Source of the DNA: JACRCT01 sp049841135
GTDB lineage: Bacteria > Myxococcota > Myxococcia > Myxococcales > UBA5297
DNA length: 64,000 bases
Reading direction: 5' to 3'
NCBI GenBank assembly: GCA_049841135.1
Contig: JASGHK010000008.1
Coordinates: 248,001 to 312,000, forward strand
A model generated the notes under the pieces. That model worked only from the letters and a program-made list of their open reading frames with translations, was not told where the DNA came from and made no database searches. The translations under genes and the position numbers were made by a program. Shown one piece after another: positions 8,495 to 17,159 of the stretch (positions within the stretch are counted from its first letter, which is position 1; each line of letters opens with the position of its first letter).

Positions 8495-10516
8495 TCAGCG
8501 CTCCAGCGGGGCGCGCTCGAGCACCAGCGTCGTCCACTGCTCCGTCAACGAGAGCCCCGGCACGGTGACCGAGCCGTCGGCCGCGGCCTGGACCTCTCCG
8601 CTGGCTTCGCCGAACGACCAGCGGACGCGCTCGCCAGGCAGACAGCGGAAGGACTGCGTGCGGCGCGGGGTGACGTCGACCTGGAGCGGAAGAGACCCAT
8701 CGAGCCGGTCTCCGGTGGTCGGGTAGCCGGGGCGCGGGGACGGGCCGCCGGGGCCGTCCTCGGCGCGGAGCGGGAGCTCGAGCCGTTCCGGCGTGTCCAC
8801 GATCTTCGTGGGATCCCAGCGCGCCGAACGGTTGATGCCCCCGGCGATCTCGCCCGACCACCCGGTGTCGCCGGCAACGGAGACCTTGCCCGCGTATCCG
8901 TTCTCGGCGTCCCAACTGCGCTTGCCGTTGCCGCTGCCGTCGCCGGGGTCGCGATCGATGGAGCAGCGAGTGAAGGCCGGGAACGCCTGGTCGCGGCGCA
9001 GGTCCTTGCCGGGATCCCAGGTTCCGAACCAATCGCCCAGGACCGGGTCCGGACGCGTGTGCCCGCCTTCATCCCATAGCGCGAGGTGGCCGATGTGCTC
9101 CTGCTGCAAGGTCTGAAGGAACGAGTGGGCCGTGAGCGGGCTGGGCTTGACCGCTGCGCTGAAGAGGATGGTCGTGTCGTCCTTGCCGTGCCAGACCGCG
9201 AGGAACTGGTCCCGGGCCTCGGCCTGCGTCGAGAGCACCCGGGTGAGATCGAGCCAATCCCAGATGCCGACGCCGTCGCCGCCTTCCAGGCCTTGCTCCG
9301 GCGTTCCCCAGAGTTCGGAGAGGGTCTTCATCCGGCTCGGCCGGTGATGCCTGGGGACGGTCTGCGCGGCGGTGGCCTTCACGAAGCTGAAGTGGCGCGC
9401 GTAGAGCAGACCGATCGCGAGCGCCCCGGCGCCGCCCATCGAGCCACCGTTGAGCCAGACGCGCTCTGGATCCGCTCCGGGGTACGTGCGCAGGACGTAG
9501 TCGAGCAGGTGCATCACCCGCCGGGCCGTGTACGGCTGGACGCGGCCACCCTCCGGGCCGGCGCCCGGAAGCAGCTCCGAGTAGCCCCACCAGTAGGTGT
9601 TCATCGGGTCGTGCGGGTAGAGCCGGAACTCCTTGCTGCTCCCGACGGCGGGCCCGGGGGCGTCGGCGTCGAAGGCGTGCAGCCGCACCTGCACCGGCAT
9701 CGGCGCCTCCGCGCTCGCTGCGGAGGGGACCACGAGCTCGGCCTCGAAGCTGCGGCCGGCGTAGCCGGGGCTGTCGAGGAAAGCGTCGGTCTTCTGGCGC
9801 AGCGTGACGACGCTCCAGCCGTTCCCCGCCTGGCGGCGGACCACCACTGGGTCTTCCGGATGGATCGTGTCGTCCACCACCAGCTCGAGGCTGGCCTCGG
9901 CCTGGGCAAGGCCATCGCTGGCGGTCACCTGGACCCGATAGGAGCGCCCGCCCTGGATGAAGGTGGGCCGAAAGGTGATCCGTCTCGACTGCTCGTCCCA
10001 TCGCGCCCCAGGCGGCAGGCCGGCGACCCACACTCGCAGCGGGTCCTGGTCGAAGTCGGAGAGGTCCAGTCCGATGACGCTGGTCTCCTCCTCCGCGATC
10101 TCCACCCGCGCGGGAGCACGGATGACCGGAACCGAGTTGCCGACCTCGATCGAAATCGCCGGCGAGCCCACCGCCGCGTCACCGCCCAGGGCCAGCTCGT
10201 GCGTTCCCCGGCGCAGAGCCGGCAGATCCACCACGAGCTCGTCCGGCGAGAGCCGGTGCGAAGGACAAGCCACCCCGTCGAGGAGGACACCCGTTCCGGC
10301 TCCGAAGCCGTCTCCGTCCAGGCTCACCGCCCCAGGCACCCCGCCCGGGACGGCGGGCGGGCGCACATTGCGGAGCTGGGCCGCCGACGCCGGGTCGACA
10401 GGCCCCGCTGCGCCGGCGTCAGTCGCCGAGCCGCCAGGCGCATGCCCGCGCCCATGGCACGCGACCATCAGTAGCGACGAGAGCAGGACCGGCCATGACC
10501 CCGAACGGACGACCAT
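8495..10516 (-). CDS. secreted esterase-like lipoprotein with Ig-like domains
   Basis: This 673-residue protein starts with a lipoprotein signal (SSLLMVAC, Cys 20). A TIG/IPT-like domain (about 48-120) and an Ig/cadherin-like domain (about 125-220, with YRVQVTASDG) precede an alpha/beta-hydrolase catalytic part. That part shows the nucleophile motif NGGSMGGAGALA, a candidate acid in WHGKDDTTI and a candidate His in DEGGHTRPD, as in prolyl-oligopeptidase or PHB-depolymerase-like esterases. It should act at the cell envelope or outside. The substrate cannot be told from sequence. The gene is monocistronic as far as visible and ends just beside the repeat array. A ~115-bp degraded copy of its middle is found at 14256-14371. 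Confidence 0.8.
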   Translation of the reverse strand: MVVRSGSWPVLLSSLLMVACHGRGHAPGGSATDAGAAGPVDPASAAQLRNVRPPAVPGGVPGAVSLDGDGFGAGTGVLLDGVACPSHRLSPDELVVDLPALRRGTHELALGGDAAVGSPAISIEVGNSVPVIRAPARVEIAEEETSVIGLDLSDFDQDPLRVWVAGLPPGARWDEQSRRITFRPTFIQGGRSYRVQVTASDGLAQAEASLELVVDDTIHPEDPVVVRRQAGNGWSVVTLRQKTDAFLDSPGYAGRSFEAELVVPSAASAEAPMPVQVRLHAFDADAPGPAVGSSKEFRLYPHDPMNTYWWGYSELLPGAGPEGGRVQPYTARRVMHLLDYVLRTYPGADPERVWLNGGSMGGAGALAIGLLYARHFSFVKATAAQTVPRHHRPSRMKTLSELWGTPEQGLEGGDGVGIWDWLDLTRVLSTQAEARDQFLAVWHGKDDTTILFSAAVKPSPLTAHSFLQTLQQEHIGHLALWDEGGHTRPDPVLGDWFGTWDPGKDLRRDQAFPAFTRCSIDRDPGDGSGNGKRSWDAENGYAGKVSVAGDTGWSGEIAGGINRSARWDPTKIVDTPERLELPLRAEDGPGGPSPRPGYPTTGDRLDGSLPLQVDVTPRRTQSFRCLPGERVRWSFGEASGEVQAAADGSVTVPGLSLTEQWTTLVLERAPLER

Positions 10517-10619
10517 TCGCCAGCGAAGATGGCGTCCGCCGCCGCGCTTGGCGCGCCCCCGATGAGCTTCAGCCCCGGCCCGCGGCGGCCCCCTGTCGGC
10601 CGTCCGCCGTCACGCGTGG

Positions 10620-11000
10620 TCAAGCGCAGTAGCGGCCGAGCTCGGTCAGCAGCCGGTCGAGGTTCACCGGCTTGAGCAGGAAGCGCTCGATGCCCATCGC
10701 CCGGGACCTCGCCGCGAGGTCCGCGTCTCCGGACAGAGCTACCACCGGCACGTGGGCGAGCGCGGGGTCGCGCAGCTGGGTCTCGCGGAACTGCTGGCCG
10801 TCCATCACCGGCATGCGCAGGTCGAGCAGGATCACGTCCGGGAGCGGCCCGCCGCTGCGCAGCGACCGCAGGGCCTCGGCGCCGTTGGCCGCGGTGGTGA
10901 CCCGGTAGCCGCCGTCCTCGAGCACGAACTCGAGCGACCAGCGGATGTCCGCGTCGTCGTCCACGATCAGCACCAGCCCGGTTCGGTCGGGCGCGCTCAT
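10620..11000 (-). CDS. single-domain response regulator
   Basis: The 126-residue protein is a lone receiver (REC) domain: acidic pocket in LIVDDDADIRWS, phospho-acceptor Asp in VILLDLRMPVMDG (about residue 57), the Ser/Thr switch in VVALSGDADL, and the conserved Lys in RFLLKPVNLDRL. It has no output domain, so it probably acts by protein-protein contact, like CheY. I chose the ATG at 11000 because it overlaps the stop of the histidine kinase (ATGA). It is the third gene of a FIST, kinase, regulator operon and is presumably phosphorylated by that kinase. Confidence 0.92.
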   Translation of the reverse strand: MSAPDRTGLVLIVDDDADIRWSLEFVLEDGGYRVTTAANGAEALRSLRSGGPLPDVILLDLRMPVMDGQQFRETQLRDPALAHVPVVALSGDADLAARSRAMGIERFLLKPVNLDRLLTELGRYCA

Positions 11001-12676
11001 GCCGCGCTCGGCCCCTGGAGCGGCAGCTCGACCGTGAAAGTGGTGAAGCGGTCGGGCACGCTCTCGGCGTGGATGGTGCCGCCCTGGCTCTCCACGAGGT
11101 GGCGCGCGATGTACAGCCCGAGCCCCAGGCCGCCGTAGGAGCGCGAGGACACCGCGCGGGAGAACTTCTCGAAGACGTGCGGCAGGTCCTGCGAGGCGAT
11201 GCCGATGCCGTGGTCGGTCACCTGGAGGCGGGCGGTGGTGCCCGCGGGGTCGACGCCGATCTCGATGGGCCGGCCGGGCCCGAACTTGACCGCGTTGGAG
11301 AGGATGCTGGTGACGACGTGGTCGAGCTTGGCGGCGTCCCAGCGGCCCGGCAGGGTCGCGGGCGCGCGCAGGCGGATCTCGCAGCCGGCGTCGGAGAAGG
11401 CCGGCCGCAGGCGCTCGGCGACGGCGCGCACGATGGCCGCCAGGTCCGTCTCCCCCAGCTGCAGCCCGAGGTTGTCGAGGTGGATGCGCCCCACGGTGAG
11501 CATCTGGTCGACCAGCCCCGCCAGGCGCGTGCACTCGCGCTCCAGGAGCGCCCAGATGGCGTCCTGCCGCGCCGCGGGCAGGTTCGAGGCCCCGCGGCGC
11601 AGCCCCTGCTGGAGCGTGAGCAGCAGCGAGGTCACCGGCGTGCGCAGCTCGTGCGAGGCGACGGAGAGGAACTCGTCGCGCAGGCGCACCGCCTCCTGGG
11701 CCTGCTCGAAGAGCCGCGCGTTCTCCACCGCCAGCGCGGCGCGCCGGGCGACCTCCTCGGCCAGCCCGACGCGGTGCTCGTCGAAGACGAAGTCCGGCCG
11801 GCTGGAGACGAAGGTGATGGCCCCCAGCGCGCTGCCGTGCAAGACGAGCGGGACCGCGATCAGGGAGCGCGCCCCCAGGCGCCCGATGATCTCCTTGATC
11901 CTCGCGTCGGCGCCGTGGGCGACCAGCACCTCCTCGTTCAGCTCCGACAGCATGACCGTCCGCTTGCCCTCCACCGCCCGGGCGGCCGGATACCGCCCCG
12001 CGACATGGCGCGCGGACAGCTCCTCGAGCAGCCACGCCTTGCCAGGGTCCGCGTGGCTGCCGGCGACACGGCGCAGCTGCGGGCCCTCGACCACGTCGAT
12101 GACGCACCAGTCCGCCAGGAAAGGGATGGCCAGGCGAGCGAGGCGGCCGAGCGTGCCGTGGTAGTCCAGCGACTCGGTCAGGAGCCGCGAGGCCTCGGCC
12201 AGGAAGGCGGCGGCCGCCGCCGCGCGCTGGCTGTCCGCGGCGAAGGCCTTGCTCCTGCCCAGCTCGTGCAAGAGCGTCCCGGTCACCCGGGTGTAGTCGG
12301 CGCGGGTGTTCTGCAGGTCGTGCCTCAGGCGGTCCGCCAGCCAGTCCATCTCCACGCCCTTCTCCCGGAGCGCTCCCGCCGTCTCGATCGCCCCCAGGCA
12401 GGCCTCGAGCAGGCTGCGCAGCGACGGCAGCGCCTCGGTCGGCGCGGTCAGGTGCCAGAAGAGCCGGCCGAGCCGGGTCTGCGTCACCTGCGGCGCCGGG
12501 GTGATGAGCACGCCCTGGAGGCGGTCGCGCGCGTCGGGAAGGACCTGGAAGACCTCCTGCGCGCTCTGCGCGTGGAGCGCCAGCGGACCGCCGCCCAGCA
12601 GGTGCCTCTTGGTCACGGCGCAGGCCTCGAAGCCCTCGGGCACCGGCCGGACCGAGCTCAGGAAGCGCAGGCTCAT
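10997..12676 (-). CDS. histidine kinase with GAF-like sensor domain
   Basis: The 559-residue protein has an N-terminal region of unknown type (1-100), a helical linker with MDWLADRLRHDL, a GAF-like domain (about 170-320), a HisKA domain with the H-box SVASHELRTPVTSLL (His near 340), and a HATPase domain with N-box SILSNAVKFGPG, G1 DHGIGIASQD and G2 GGLGLGLYIARH. No membrane helix or signal peptide is evident, so it is probably cytosolic. It overlaps the FIST gene upstream and the response regulator downstream by ATGA each time, which implies translational coupling and a shared pathway. The ATG at 12676 was chosen because of that overlap. Confidence 0.9.
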   Translation of the reverse strand: MSLRFLSSVRPVPEGFEACAVTKRHLLGGGPLALHAQSAQEVFQVLPDARDRLQGVLITPAPQVTQTRLGRLFWHLTAPTEALPSLRSLLEACLGAIETAGALREKGVEMDWLADRLRHDLQNTRADYTRVTGTLLHELGRSKAFAADSQRAAAAAAFLAEASRLLTESLDYHGTLGRLARLAIPFLADWCVIDVVEGPQLRRVAGSHADPGKAWLLEELSARHVAGRYPAARAVEGKRTVMLSELNEEVLVAHGADARIKEIIGRLGARSLIAVPLVLHGSALGAITFVSSRPDFVFDEHRVGLAEEVARRAALAVENARLFEQAQEAVRLRDEFLSVASHELRTPVTSLLLTLQQGLRRGASNLPAARQDAIWALLERECTRLAGLVDQMLTVGRIHLDNLGLQLGETDLAAIVRAVAERLRPAFSDAGCEIRLRAPATLPGRWDAAKLDHVVTSILSNAVKFGPGRPIEIGVDPAGTTARLQVTDHGIGIASQDLPHVFEKFSRAVSSRSYGGLGLGLYIARHLVESQGGTIHAESVPDRFTTFTVELPLQGPSAA

Positions 12677-13836
12677 CCGCGCTCCCCGAGCAGCAGCAGC
12701 ACGTAGGTCATGTTGTGGGCGTAGGTCGGGGTGTAGCGGCCGTTCTCCTTGAGGGGGCCGAACTCCGCGAAGGACGGGAAGCCGACGAGCGGCAGGCCCC
12801 GCGGGAAGACGCTCGAGAGGGCGCGCACCTCGTGGTCGATCTGGTCGCCCAGCAGCCACTTGCGGCCCGCGCAGCTGACCACCAGCGCCGCCGCCGGCTG
12901 GAAGTCCAGGGTGCGCGCGCTCTCGGCGATGGCGTAGACCTCACGGACCAGGTCCTCCGGCTCGGCCACGCAGACCCCCACCCGCTGCCCCTCGGCGATG
13001 CCCCCGTACAGGGCCAGCCCGCCGCCGGGCTTGTCGAACTCGGGGATCACCGAGCGCAGCCGCCGGAGCCCCGGGTGGACGCCGTCGAGGATGGCCAGCG
13101 ACACGATGCCCCGGTCGGTCCGCAGCGCCGGCTTGCCCGTCTCGCGCTCGACGAAGTCCATCGCCGGCAGGTCGTCGATGCGCGCCAGGCGGGTCCCCGC
13201 GGCCTCGGTGACCCGCCCCGGCGAGCCGATGGTGCGCAGCGCGTTGCCGACCGTGATGTCGAAGGCGAGGTCCCCGTAGGCCCCCAGCAGCACCAGCGCG
13301 TCCTCGAGCACCTCGTCTCCCGAGTACACGAAGCAGCGCTGCAGGCGGTCGTCGTCCGCGGCCAGGCCCCCGACCAGCGGCACGCGGGTGCCCAGGCCCA
13401 GCGCCTCTTCGATCCTCGAGCTGTCGGTCCGGAAGTCGGAGGCCATGAAGAGCAGGGCCGGCTCGCCGCCCGGCCCCGACTCGCGCAGCCGCTGCAGGCA
13501 CTGGCGGGTCGCGCCCACGGGGTCGGCCCCCACGCCCCGCGCCTGCGCGGTGACCCAGCGCACCCGGCCCTCCGTGCTCACCCCCAGCGCCGCGGCGCCG
13601 TAGTGGCTGACCCGCGCCGACTCGTAGACGCCGTCGCCGCTGTTGCCCACGACGACCACGCGCTCGTCCTCCAGCGCGTCGTGCAGGCCCGCGAGCAGGT
13701 CCGAGTTCTCGCCGCAGTAGTGGATGCTGGTGAAGAGGAACGCCACCTCGGGGCTCACCGGCTTGAGCGCCTCGCCGAGGCTGACCCCGGCGCGGTACGG
13801 GTCCGACGTGGAGGTGCTGGCGGACAAGGCGAGCAT
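12673..13836 (-). CDS. FIST-domain sensor protein
   Basis: The 387-residue protein contains FIST-N (about 25-215, with FLFTSIHYCG, VVVGNSGDGVYES and VPLVGGLAADDD) and FIST-C (about 225-370, with GLPLVGFPSFAEFGP near the end). FIST proteins are proposed sensors of small ligands and are commonly found beside histidine kinases, chemotaxis or cyclic-di-GMP proteins. Here it is the first gene of a three-gene operon with a GAF histidine kinase and a single-domain regulator, and its stop overlaps the kinase start. It has no signal peptide, so it probably delivers a cytosolic signal directly to the kinase. The ligand is not predictable. Confidence 0.88.
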   Translation of the reverse strand: MLALSASTSTSDPYRAGVSLGEALKPVSPEVAFLFTSIHYCGENSDLLAGLHDALEDERVVVVGNSGDGVYESARVSHYGAAALGVSTEGRVRWVTAQARGVGADPVGATRQCLQRLRESGPGGEPALLFMASDFRTDSSRIEEALGLGTRVPLVGGLAADDDRLQRCFVYSGDEVLEDALVLLGAYGDLAFDITVGNALRTIGSPGRVTEAAGTRLARIDDLPAMDFVERETGKPALRTDRGIVSLAILDGVHPGLRRLRSVIPEFDKPGGGLALYGGIAEGQRVGVCVAEPEDLVREVYAIAESARTLDFQPAAALVVSCAGRKWLLGDQIDHEVRALSSVFPRGLPLVGFPSFAEFGPLKENGRYTPTYAHNMTYVLLLLGERG

Positions 13837-13989
13837 TGGGTTGCGTCCGCGTCACGCCCCCAACCCGTCGGAACTCGCGTGGCGCCCTCTGCGCGTCGGC
13901 CACCCGTGACGCGCTGAAACGAATATTGGCAATCCCGAGGCGGCGGCAACCTGCGCGGCGCGCTCGCCGGGCTCGGGGCCACCGCCCGT

Positions 13990-14166
13990 TCAAGGCGTCG
14001 ACGAGGAGGCGACCGGCGACGCCACCCCCGGCAGCCCGCCCCCGGCGGCGGCGAGCTCCAGCGCCCTCTCCAGCTCCGACGGGTCGACCGGCTTGGTGAA
14101 GTGCAGGTCGCAGCCAGCCTGCGCGCAGCGGCGCTGGTCCTCGGCCCGCCCGTAGCCCGAGACCGA
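13990..14166 (-). pseudogene. remnant of a response-regulator receiver domain
   Basis: On the minus strand the piece SGYGRAEDQRRCAQAGCDLH followed by FTKPVDPSELERALELA is the C-terminal third of a receiver domain: the Ser switch, the DxxxxxxxG segment and the Lys-Pro motif. The N-terminal two thirds with the phospho-Asp are absent. The sequence upstream is a dispersed repeat (14186-14256) and esterase-derived debris (14256-14371). It is therefore a truncated gene end. Confidence 0.75.
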
Positions 14167-14185
14167 CCCGGGGGACCTCTCGGCG

Positions 14186-14256
14186 CGAAGGAACATCGAA
14201 GGCGGTCATGCCGTCGAGCAAGCCAGAGGGTGCGCCCCTCGAGTAGGACTGCGGGG
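14186..14256. repeat. dispersed ~70-bp repeat, copy 2
   Basis: This stretch is a diverged copy of 1379-1450, sharing GCGAAGGAACATCGAAGGCG and the following GTCGAGxAAGCCxGAGGG region with small indels. It joins the receiver-domain remnant to the esterase-derived fragment. Confidence 0.55.
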
Positions 14257-14371
14257 CTATCGCTGGCGGTCACCTGGACTGATGGGAGCGCCCGCCCTGG
14301 ATGAAGGTGGCCGAAAGGTGATCTTCCTCGACCGCTCGTCCCATCGCGCCCCCGGCGGCAGGCCGGCGACC
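14256..14371 (-). pseudogene. degraded copy of part of the esterase lipoprotein gene
   Basis: About 115 bp match 9912-10027, inside the Ig-like domain of the 8495-10516 gene, for example CGCTGGCGGTCACCTGGA and CGCCCGCCCTGGATGAAGGT. Small deletions break the reading frame. It ends one base before the stop codon region of the SDR gene. It shows that part of the esterase gene or a paralogue was copied here and decayed. Confidence 0.75.
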
Positions 14372-15448
14372 CTACGACGCAGCGAAAGTGTCGGGGAGCT
14401 TGGGCCGGTCCGGCGCCGTCCCGAAGCGGGCCTTGAGCGCCGGGCCGAAGGCGCACCGGACGATCAGCGCCCCCAGCGCCGGCCATGCACCCTCCAGCCA
14501 TGAGAGGAGCCGGGTGCCCCAGCCCATCACCGTCCGCGGCCGGCGGGCGAGCAGCGCCTGCAGCACCACGTCCGCCACGCGCTCGGGCGGGACCAGCTTC
14601 GTCCCCATCCGCGCCCACAGGTCCGCGAAGGGCCGCTCGGCGGCGGTGTCCGCGGGCGCCGGACAGACGTAGGCCAGGCGCACGTCCACCCCTTCGATCG
14701 CCAGCTCGCGGTTGAGCGCCTCGCAGAACCCCGCCAGCCCCGCGCGGGCGGCGACGTCCGCGGCGTAGTACGGCAAGGCCAGGCGCCCGTCACCGAAGCC
14801 CCCGACCAGTGCCAGCGTGCCGCCGGGCGCGACGCGGCCCACCAGCGCGCGGGCGAGCAGCATCGGCGCCCGCAGATCCACCTGCAGCTGGGCGTCGATG
14901 TCCGCCACGTCGTGCTGGGCGAACGGCTTGCGCACGTCCACGCCCGCCGCGGACACGACGTGGTGGACGGTGCCCAGCCGCTGCGCCACCGACTCGATCT
15001 GCGCGGCATCGGCGAGGTCCACGGGGTGCGCCTGCGCGCCCAGCTCGGCGGCGAGCGCGGCGAGCTTCTCGGCATCGCGGCCGACGAGCAGGAGCTCACC
15101 CCCTTCGCGACGCACCGCTCGCGCGATCGCGCCGCCCAACCCTCCGGTCGCTCCAAAGACCGCGACGCGCCGACCGGCGAAGCTCTTCCCGGTGCGGACC
15201 TTGGGCGCCCGGAACTTCGCGATCACCTCGGCGCCCAGGTAGAAGCCGCCGACCCAGAAGAGCAGCTCGCCCGCGGCCAGGCAGGCGGCCCCGAGGGCCA
15301 CGCGCGTCGCGGCCTCCACGGGGAGGAACGGCACGACCAGGAAGGCCGCGAACCAGACCGGGAAGGACGCCACCACCGCGGTCCAGGCGGCCGCGCGCAG
15401 GGCGCGCCGCAGCGCGCTCGGCGCCGCAGGTCGAGGGGAGGTGCTCAT
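14372..15448 (-). CDS. short-chain dehydrogenase/reductase with N-terminal membrane helices
   Basis: The 358-residue protein has two N-terminal hydrophobic helices (ALRAAAWTAVVASFPVWFAA and AALGAACLAAGELLFW-like), then a Rossmann fold with the nucleotide motif VAVFGATGGLGGAIAR, the SAAG-type strand (VSAAGVDV), and YYAADVAARAG at the position of the catalytic YxxxK, where Lys is not obvious. Substrate is unknown. The start at 15448 overlaps the stop of the TetR gene (ATGA), so the two form an operon, and the TetR protein is the probable regulator. The lack of a clear YxxxK means activity should not be assumed. Confidence 0.78.
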   Translation of the reverse strand: MSTSPRPAAPSALRRALRAAAWTAVVASFPVWFAAFLVVPFLPVEAATRVALGAACLAAGELLFWVGGFYLGAEVIAKFRAPKVRTGKSFAGRRVAVFGATGGLGGAIARAVRREGGELLLVGRDAEKLAALAAELGAQAHPVDLADAAQIESVAQRLGTVHHVVSAAGVDVRKPFAQHDVADIDAQLQVDLRAPMLLARALVGRVAPGGTLALVGGFGDGRLALPYYAADVAARAGLAGFCEALNRELAIEGVDVRLAYVCPAPADTAAERPFADLWARMGTKLVPPERVADVVLQALLARRPRTVMGWGTRLLSWLEGAWPALGALIVRCAFGPALKARFGTAPDRPKLPDTFAAS

Positions 15449-16023
15449 TTCGACCTCCCCTTCTTCTGGCTCGCACGGGCCCGCGGCGGCGTTCGGGGTT
15501 TGGGTTCTGGCTGGGCGATGGCGAGCAGGCGGTCGGCGAGCTTCGCCCGGTCCGAGTCGGACGGCGGCGCCATGTCGAGCAGGTCCGCGTACCAAAGACC
15601 GTCCAGGGCCAGGCGCACCAGCAGCGCCGTGGTCCGGTCGCCGGTGCACGCCTCCAGCGCCCGGTCCCACTCGGAGTACCTCTTCCGGAAGGGCTCGAGC
15701 AGCGCCGGGGCATGGGCGACGGCCGCCACCAGGCTCGCGGAGAGCGCCTCGTCGGCCGGGTCGGCCTCTTCCAGCGAGGCGCGCACGTACCGCTCCAGCA
15801 TCCCGTCGGCGGGCCCGGTCAGGCGGGCCTCGAAGCGCCGCACCAGCCGCTCGACGAGCGCGGCCACCAGCGCCTCCTTGCTGGGGAAGTGGTAGAGGAC
15901 GCCGCCCTTGCTGGTGGCCGACTCCGCGGCGACGGCGTCCAAGGTCAGGCAGGCCGATCCGTCGCGGCGGACGACCCGGGCGGCTGCGTCCAGGAGCTCT
16001 CTCTCCGACTCGGTCGAGGCATG
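15445..16023 (-). CDS. TetR-family transcriptional regulator (start codon out of frame)
   Basis: The frame reads ERELLDAAARVVRRDGSACL, then LDAVAAESATSKGGVLYHFP SKEALVAAL, the classic TetR helix-turn-helix, followed by a ligand-binding domain (about 60-165) and a basic tail. It is about 190 residues, a normal size. No ATG, GTG or TTG precedes the helix-turn-helix in this frame. The ATG at 16022 is shifted by one base, so one base seems missing between it and GAGCTC at 15994-15999. With that base restored the N-terminus would be typical (MPRPS...). A perfect palindrome lies 11 bp upstream. It probably represses itself and the downstream SDR gene. Confidence 0.8.
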   Translation of the reverse strand, partial: HASTESERELLDAAARVVRRDGSACLTLDAVAAESATSKGGVLYHFPSKEALVAALVERLVRRFEARLTGPADGMLERYVRASLEEADPADEALSASLVAAVAHAPALLEPFRKRYSEWDRALEACTGDRTTALLVRLALDGLWYADLLDMAPPSDSDRAKLADRLLAIAQPEPKPRTPPRARASQKKGRSK

Positions 16024-16032
16024 GCGAAACGA

Positions 16033-16048
16033 TACCGTCCAGACGGTA
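16033..16048. promoter_or_regulatory. probable TetR operator
   Basis: TACCGTCCAGACGGTA is an inverted repeat with 7-bp arms around a 2-bp centre. It lies 11 bp before the likely start of the TetR gene, the usual position for an autoregulatory operator. The spacing leaves almost no 5' leader. Confidence 0.7.
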
Positions 16049-16094
16049 CAGTTTCAACCGATTCGCCGGACCCGAACGAGAGAGCAGCCAGCGC

Positions 16095-16994
16095 TCAGTG
16101 GAAAGCGATTTGGAAGGTCTTGTTGGCATCGACGGTCTGCCCGTCCAGGCAGTAGGACGCCACGCAGGTTCCGGTCGGGTCGTTCAGCTCGCGGGCGCCG
16201 GACCAGGCCTCGCCGTAGAGCACGTAGCTCTGGCCCTGCGGAATCAGGGCGAACTTGGGGAAGACGCACTCGCTGTCGACGCAGGAGCTGAAGTCGAAGG
16301 CATAGGCCGAGCGGAAGACCTGGTTGACCTTCGGGTCGTCGTCGATGCGGCTGCGCGTCGTCGCGTCCTTGCAGTTGCCCAGGGCCTGCAACTGCGAGCA
16401 GTTGATCGTCGAGCCGTCGGGGCGGCGGGAGTCGACGAAGCGCACCACCGCCGACTGGGGCTTGGAGCTGCCCGTGAGCGTCCCGCCGACGACCAGCCGG
16501 ATGCCGACCTGGGAGGTGATGGCGTCGCCGCGATAGGTCGCCGCGCCCGGCGCCTTGCAGTAGCCGCCCAGGCACACGTCGGTGACCATCTCGTCCACGA
16601 TGTCCCCGCAGATGCTCTGCCGGGAACAAGGCTTGGGCGGCGGCGGCGCGCAGGCGCTCGCCGTGGCGCAGTCCGAGTCGGCGCAGTCGGTCATTCCGTC
16701 GGCGTCGGAGTCCACCGCGTCGGTGCAGTTGGTCTCGTGCGTGTCCGCGGTGCAGACCCCGGAGACGCAGGTCTTGCCCGTCGCGCAGAAGCCGCAGTGG
16801 ACGTCCCGGTCCTGGCCGCAGCGGTCGGTCGCCTGGATGCGCTGGCAGTCCTTGCCTTGCGCCTGGCACAGCTCTTCGGCGGACTCGGGTTCGCACAGCG
16901 CGGCGTCGGGCGAGCCCGTGCTCTCGGTGCTGCAGGCGGCGAAGGCGGCGACGAGAAGAAGGAGGACGAGGCGCGAGGTGCCGCGGCTGGGCAT
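16095..16994 (-). CDS. cysteine-rich lipoprotein of unknown function
   Basis: Starting at the ATG at 16994, the 299-residue protein has a lipoprotein signal (LVLLLLVAAFAAC) followed by a Cys-rich region (CGQDRDVHCGFCATGKTCVS and a calcium-binding-like DSDADGMTDCADSDC). The C-terminal half is less rich in Cys and has DGSTINCSQLQ and ASYCLDGQTVDANKTF. An alternative upstream ATG would add 13 residues that spoil the signal peptide. It is probably an envelope or secreted protein and I recognise no catalytic motif. The gene lies 72 bp upstream of the TetR operon on the same strand. Confidence 0.75.
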   Translation of the reverse strand: MPSRGTSRLVLLLLVAAFAACSTESTGSPDAALCEPESAEELCQAQGKDCQRIQATDRCGQDRDVHCGFCATGKTCVSGVCTADTHETNCTDAVDSDADGMTDCADSDCATASACAPPPPKPCSRQSICGDIVDEMVTDVCLGGYCKAPGAATYRGDAITSQVGIRLVVGGTLTGSSKPQSAVVRFVDSRRPDGSTINCSQLQALGNCKDATTRSRIDDDPKVNQVFRSAYAFDFSSCVDSECVFPKFALIPQGQSYVLYGEAWSGARELNDPTGTCVASYCLDGQTVDANKTFQIAFH

Positions 16995-17159
16995 AAACAA
17001 TCTCCGATGCGTTCCCCCGGTGGCCCGCCCCATTGTGCCAAAAGAGCGCTCTGCCGTTCATTCCTTCTTTGAGAGGCGATTGGGAATGGCCGCGCGGCGC
17101 AGATCACGAGCGCTGGCGCTCCCGCCGCGCGAGCCCGTCGATTCCGAGGAAGACCTTGC

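Noticed and set aside
8478..8496. Adjacent EcoRI and NotI sites suggesting cloning-vector sequence
   Set aside because: The flanks are a genuine repeat unit and the end of an intact gene. Both sites are plausible by chance in this DNA.
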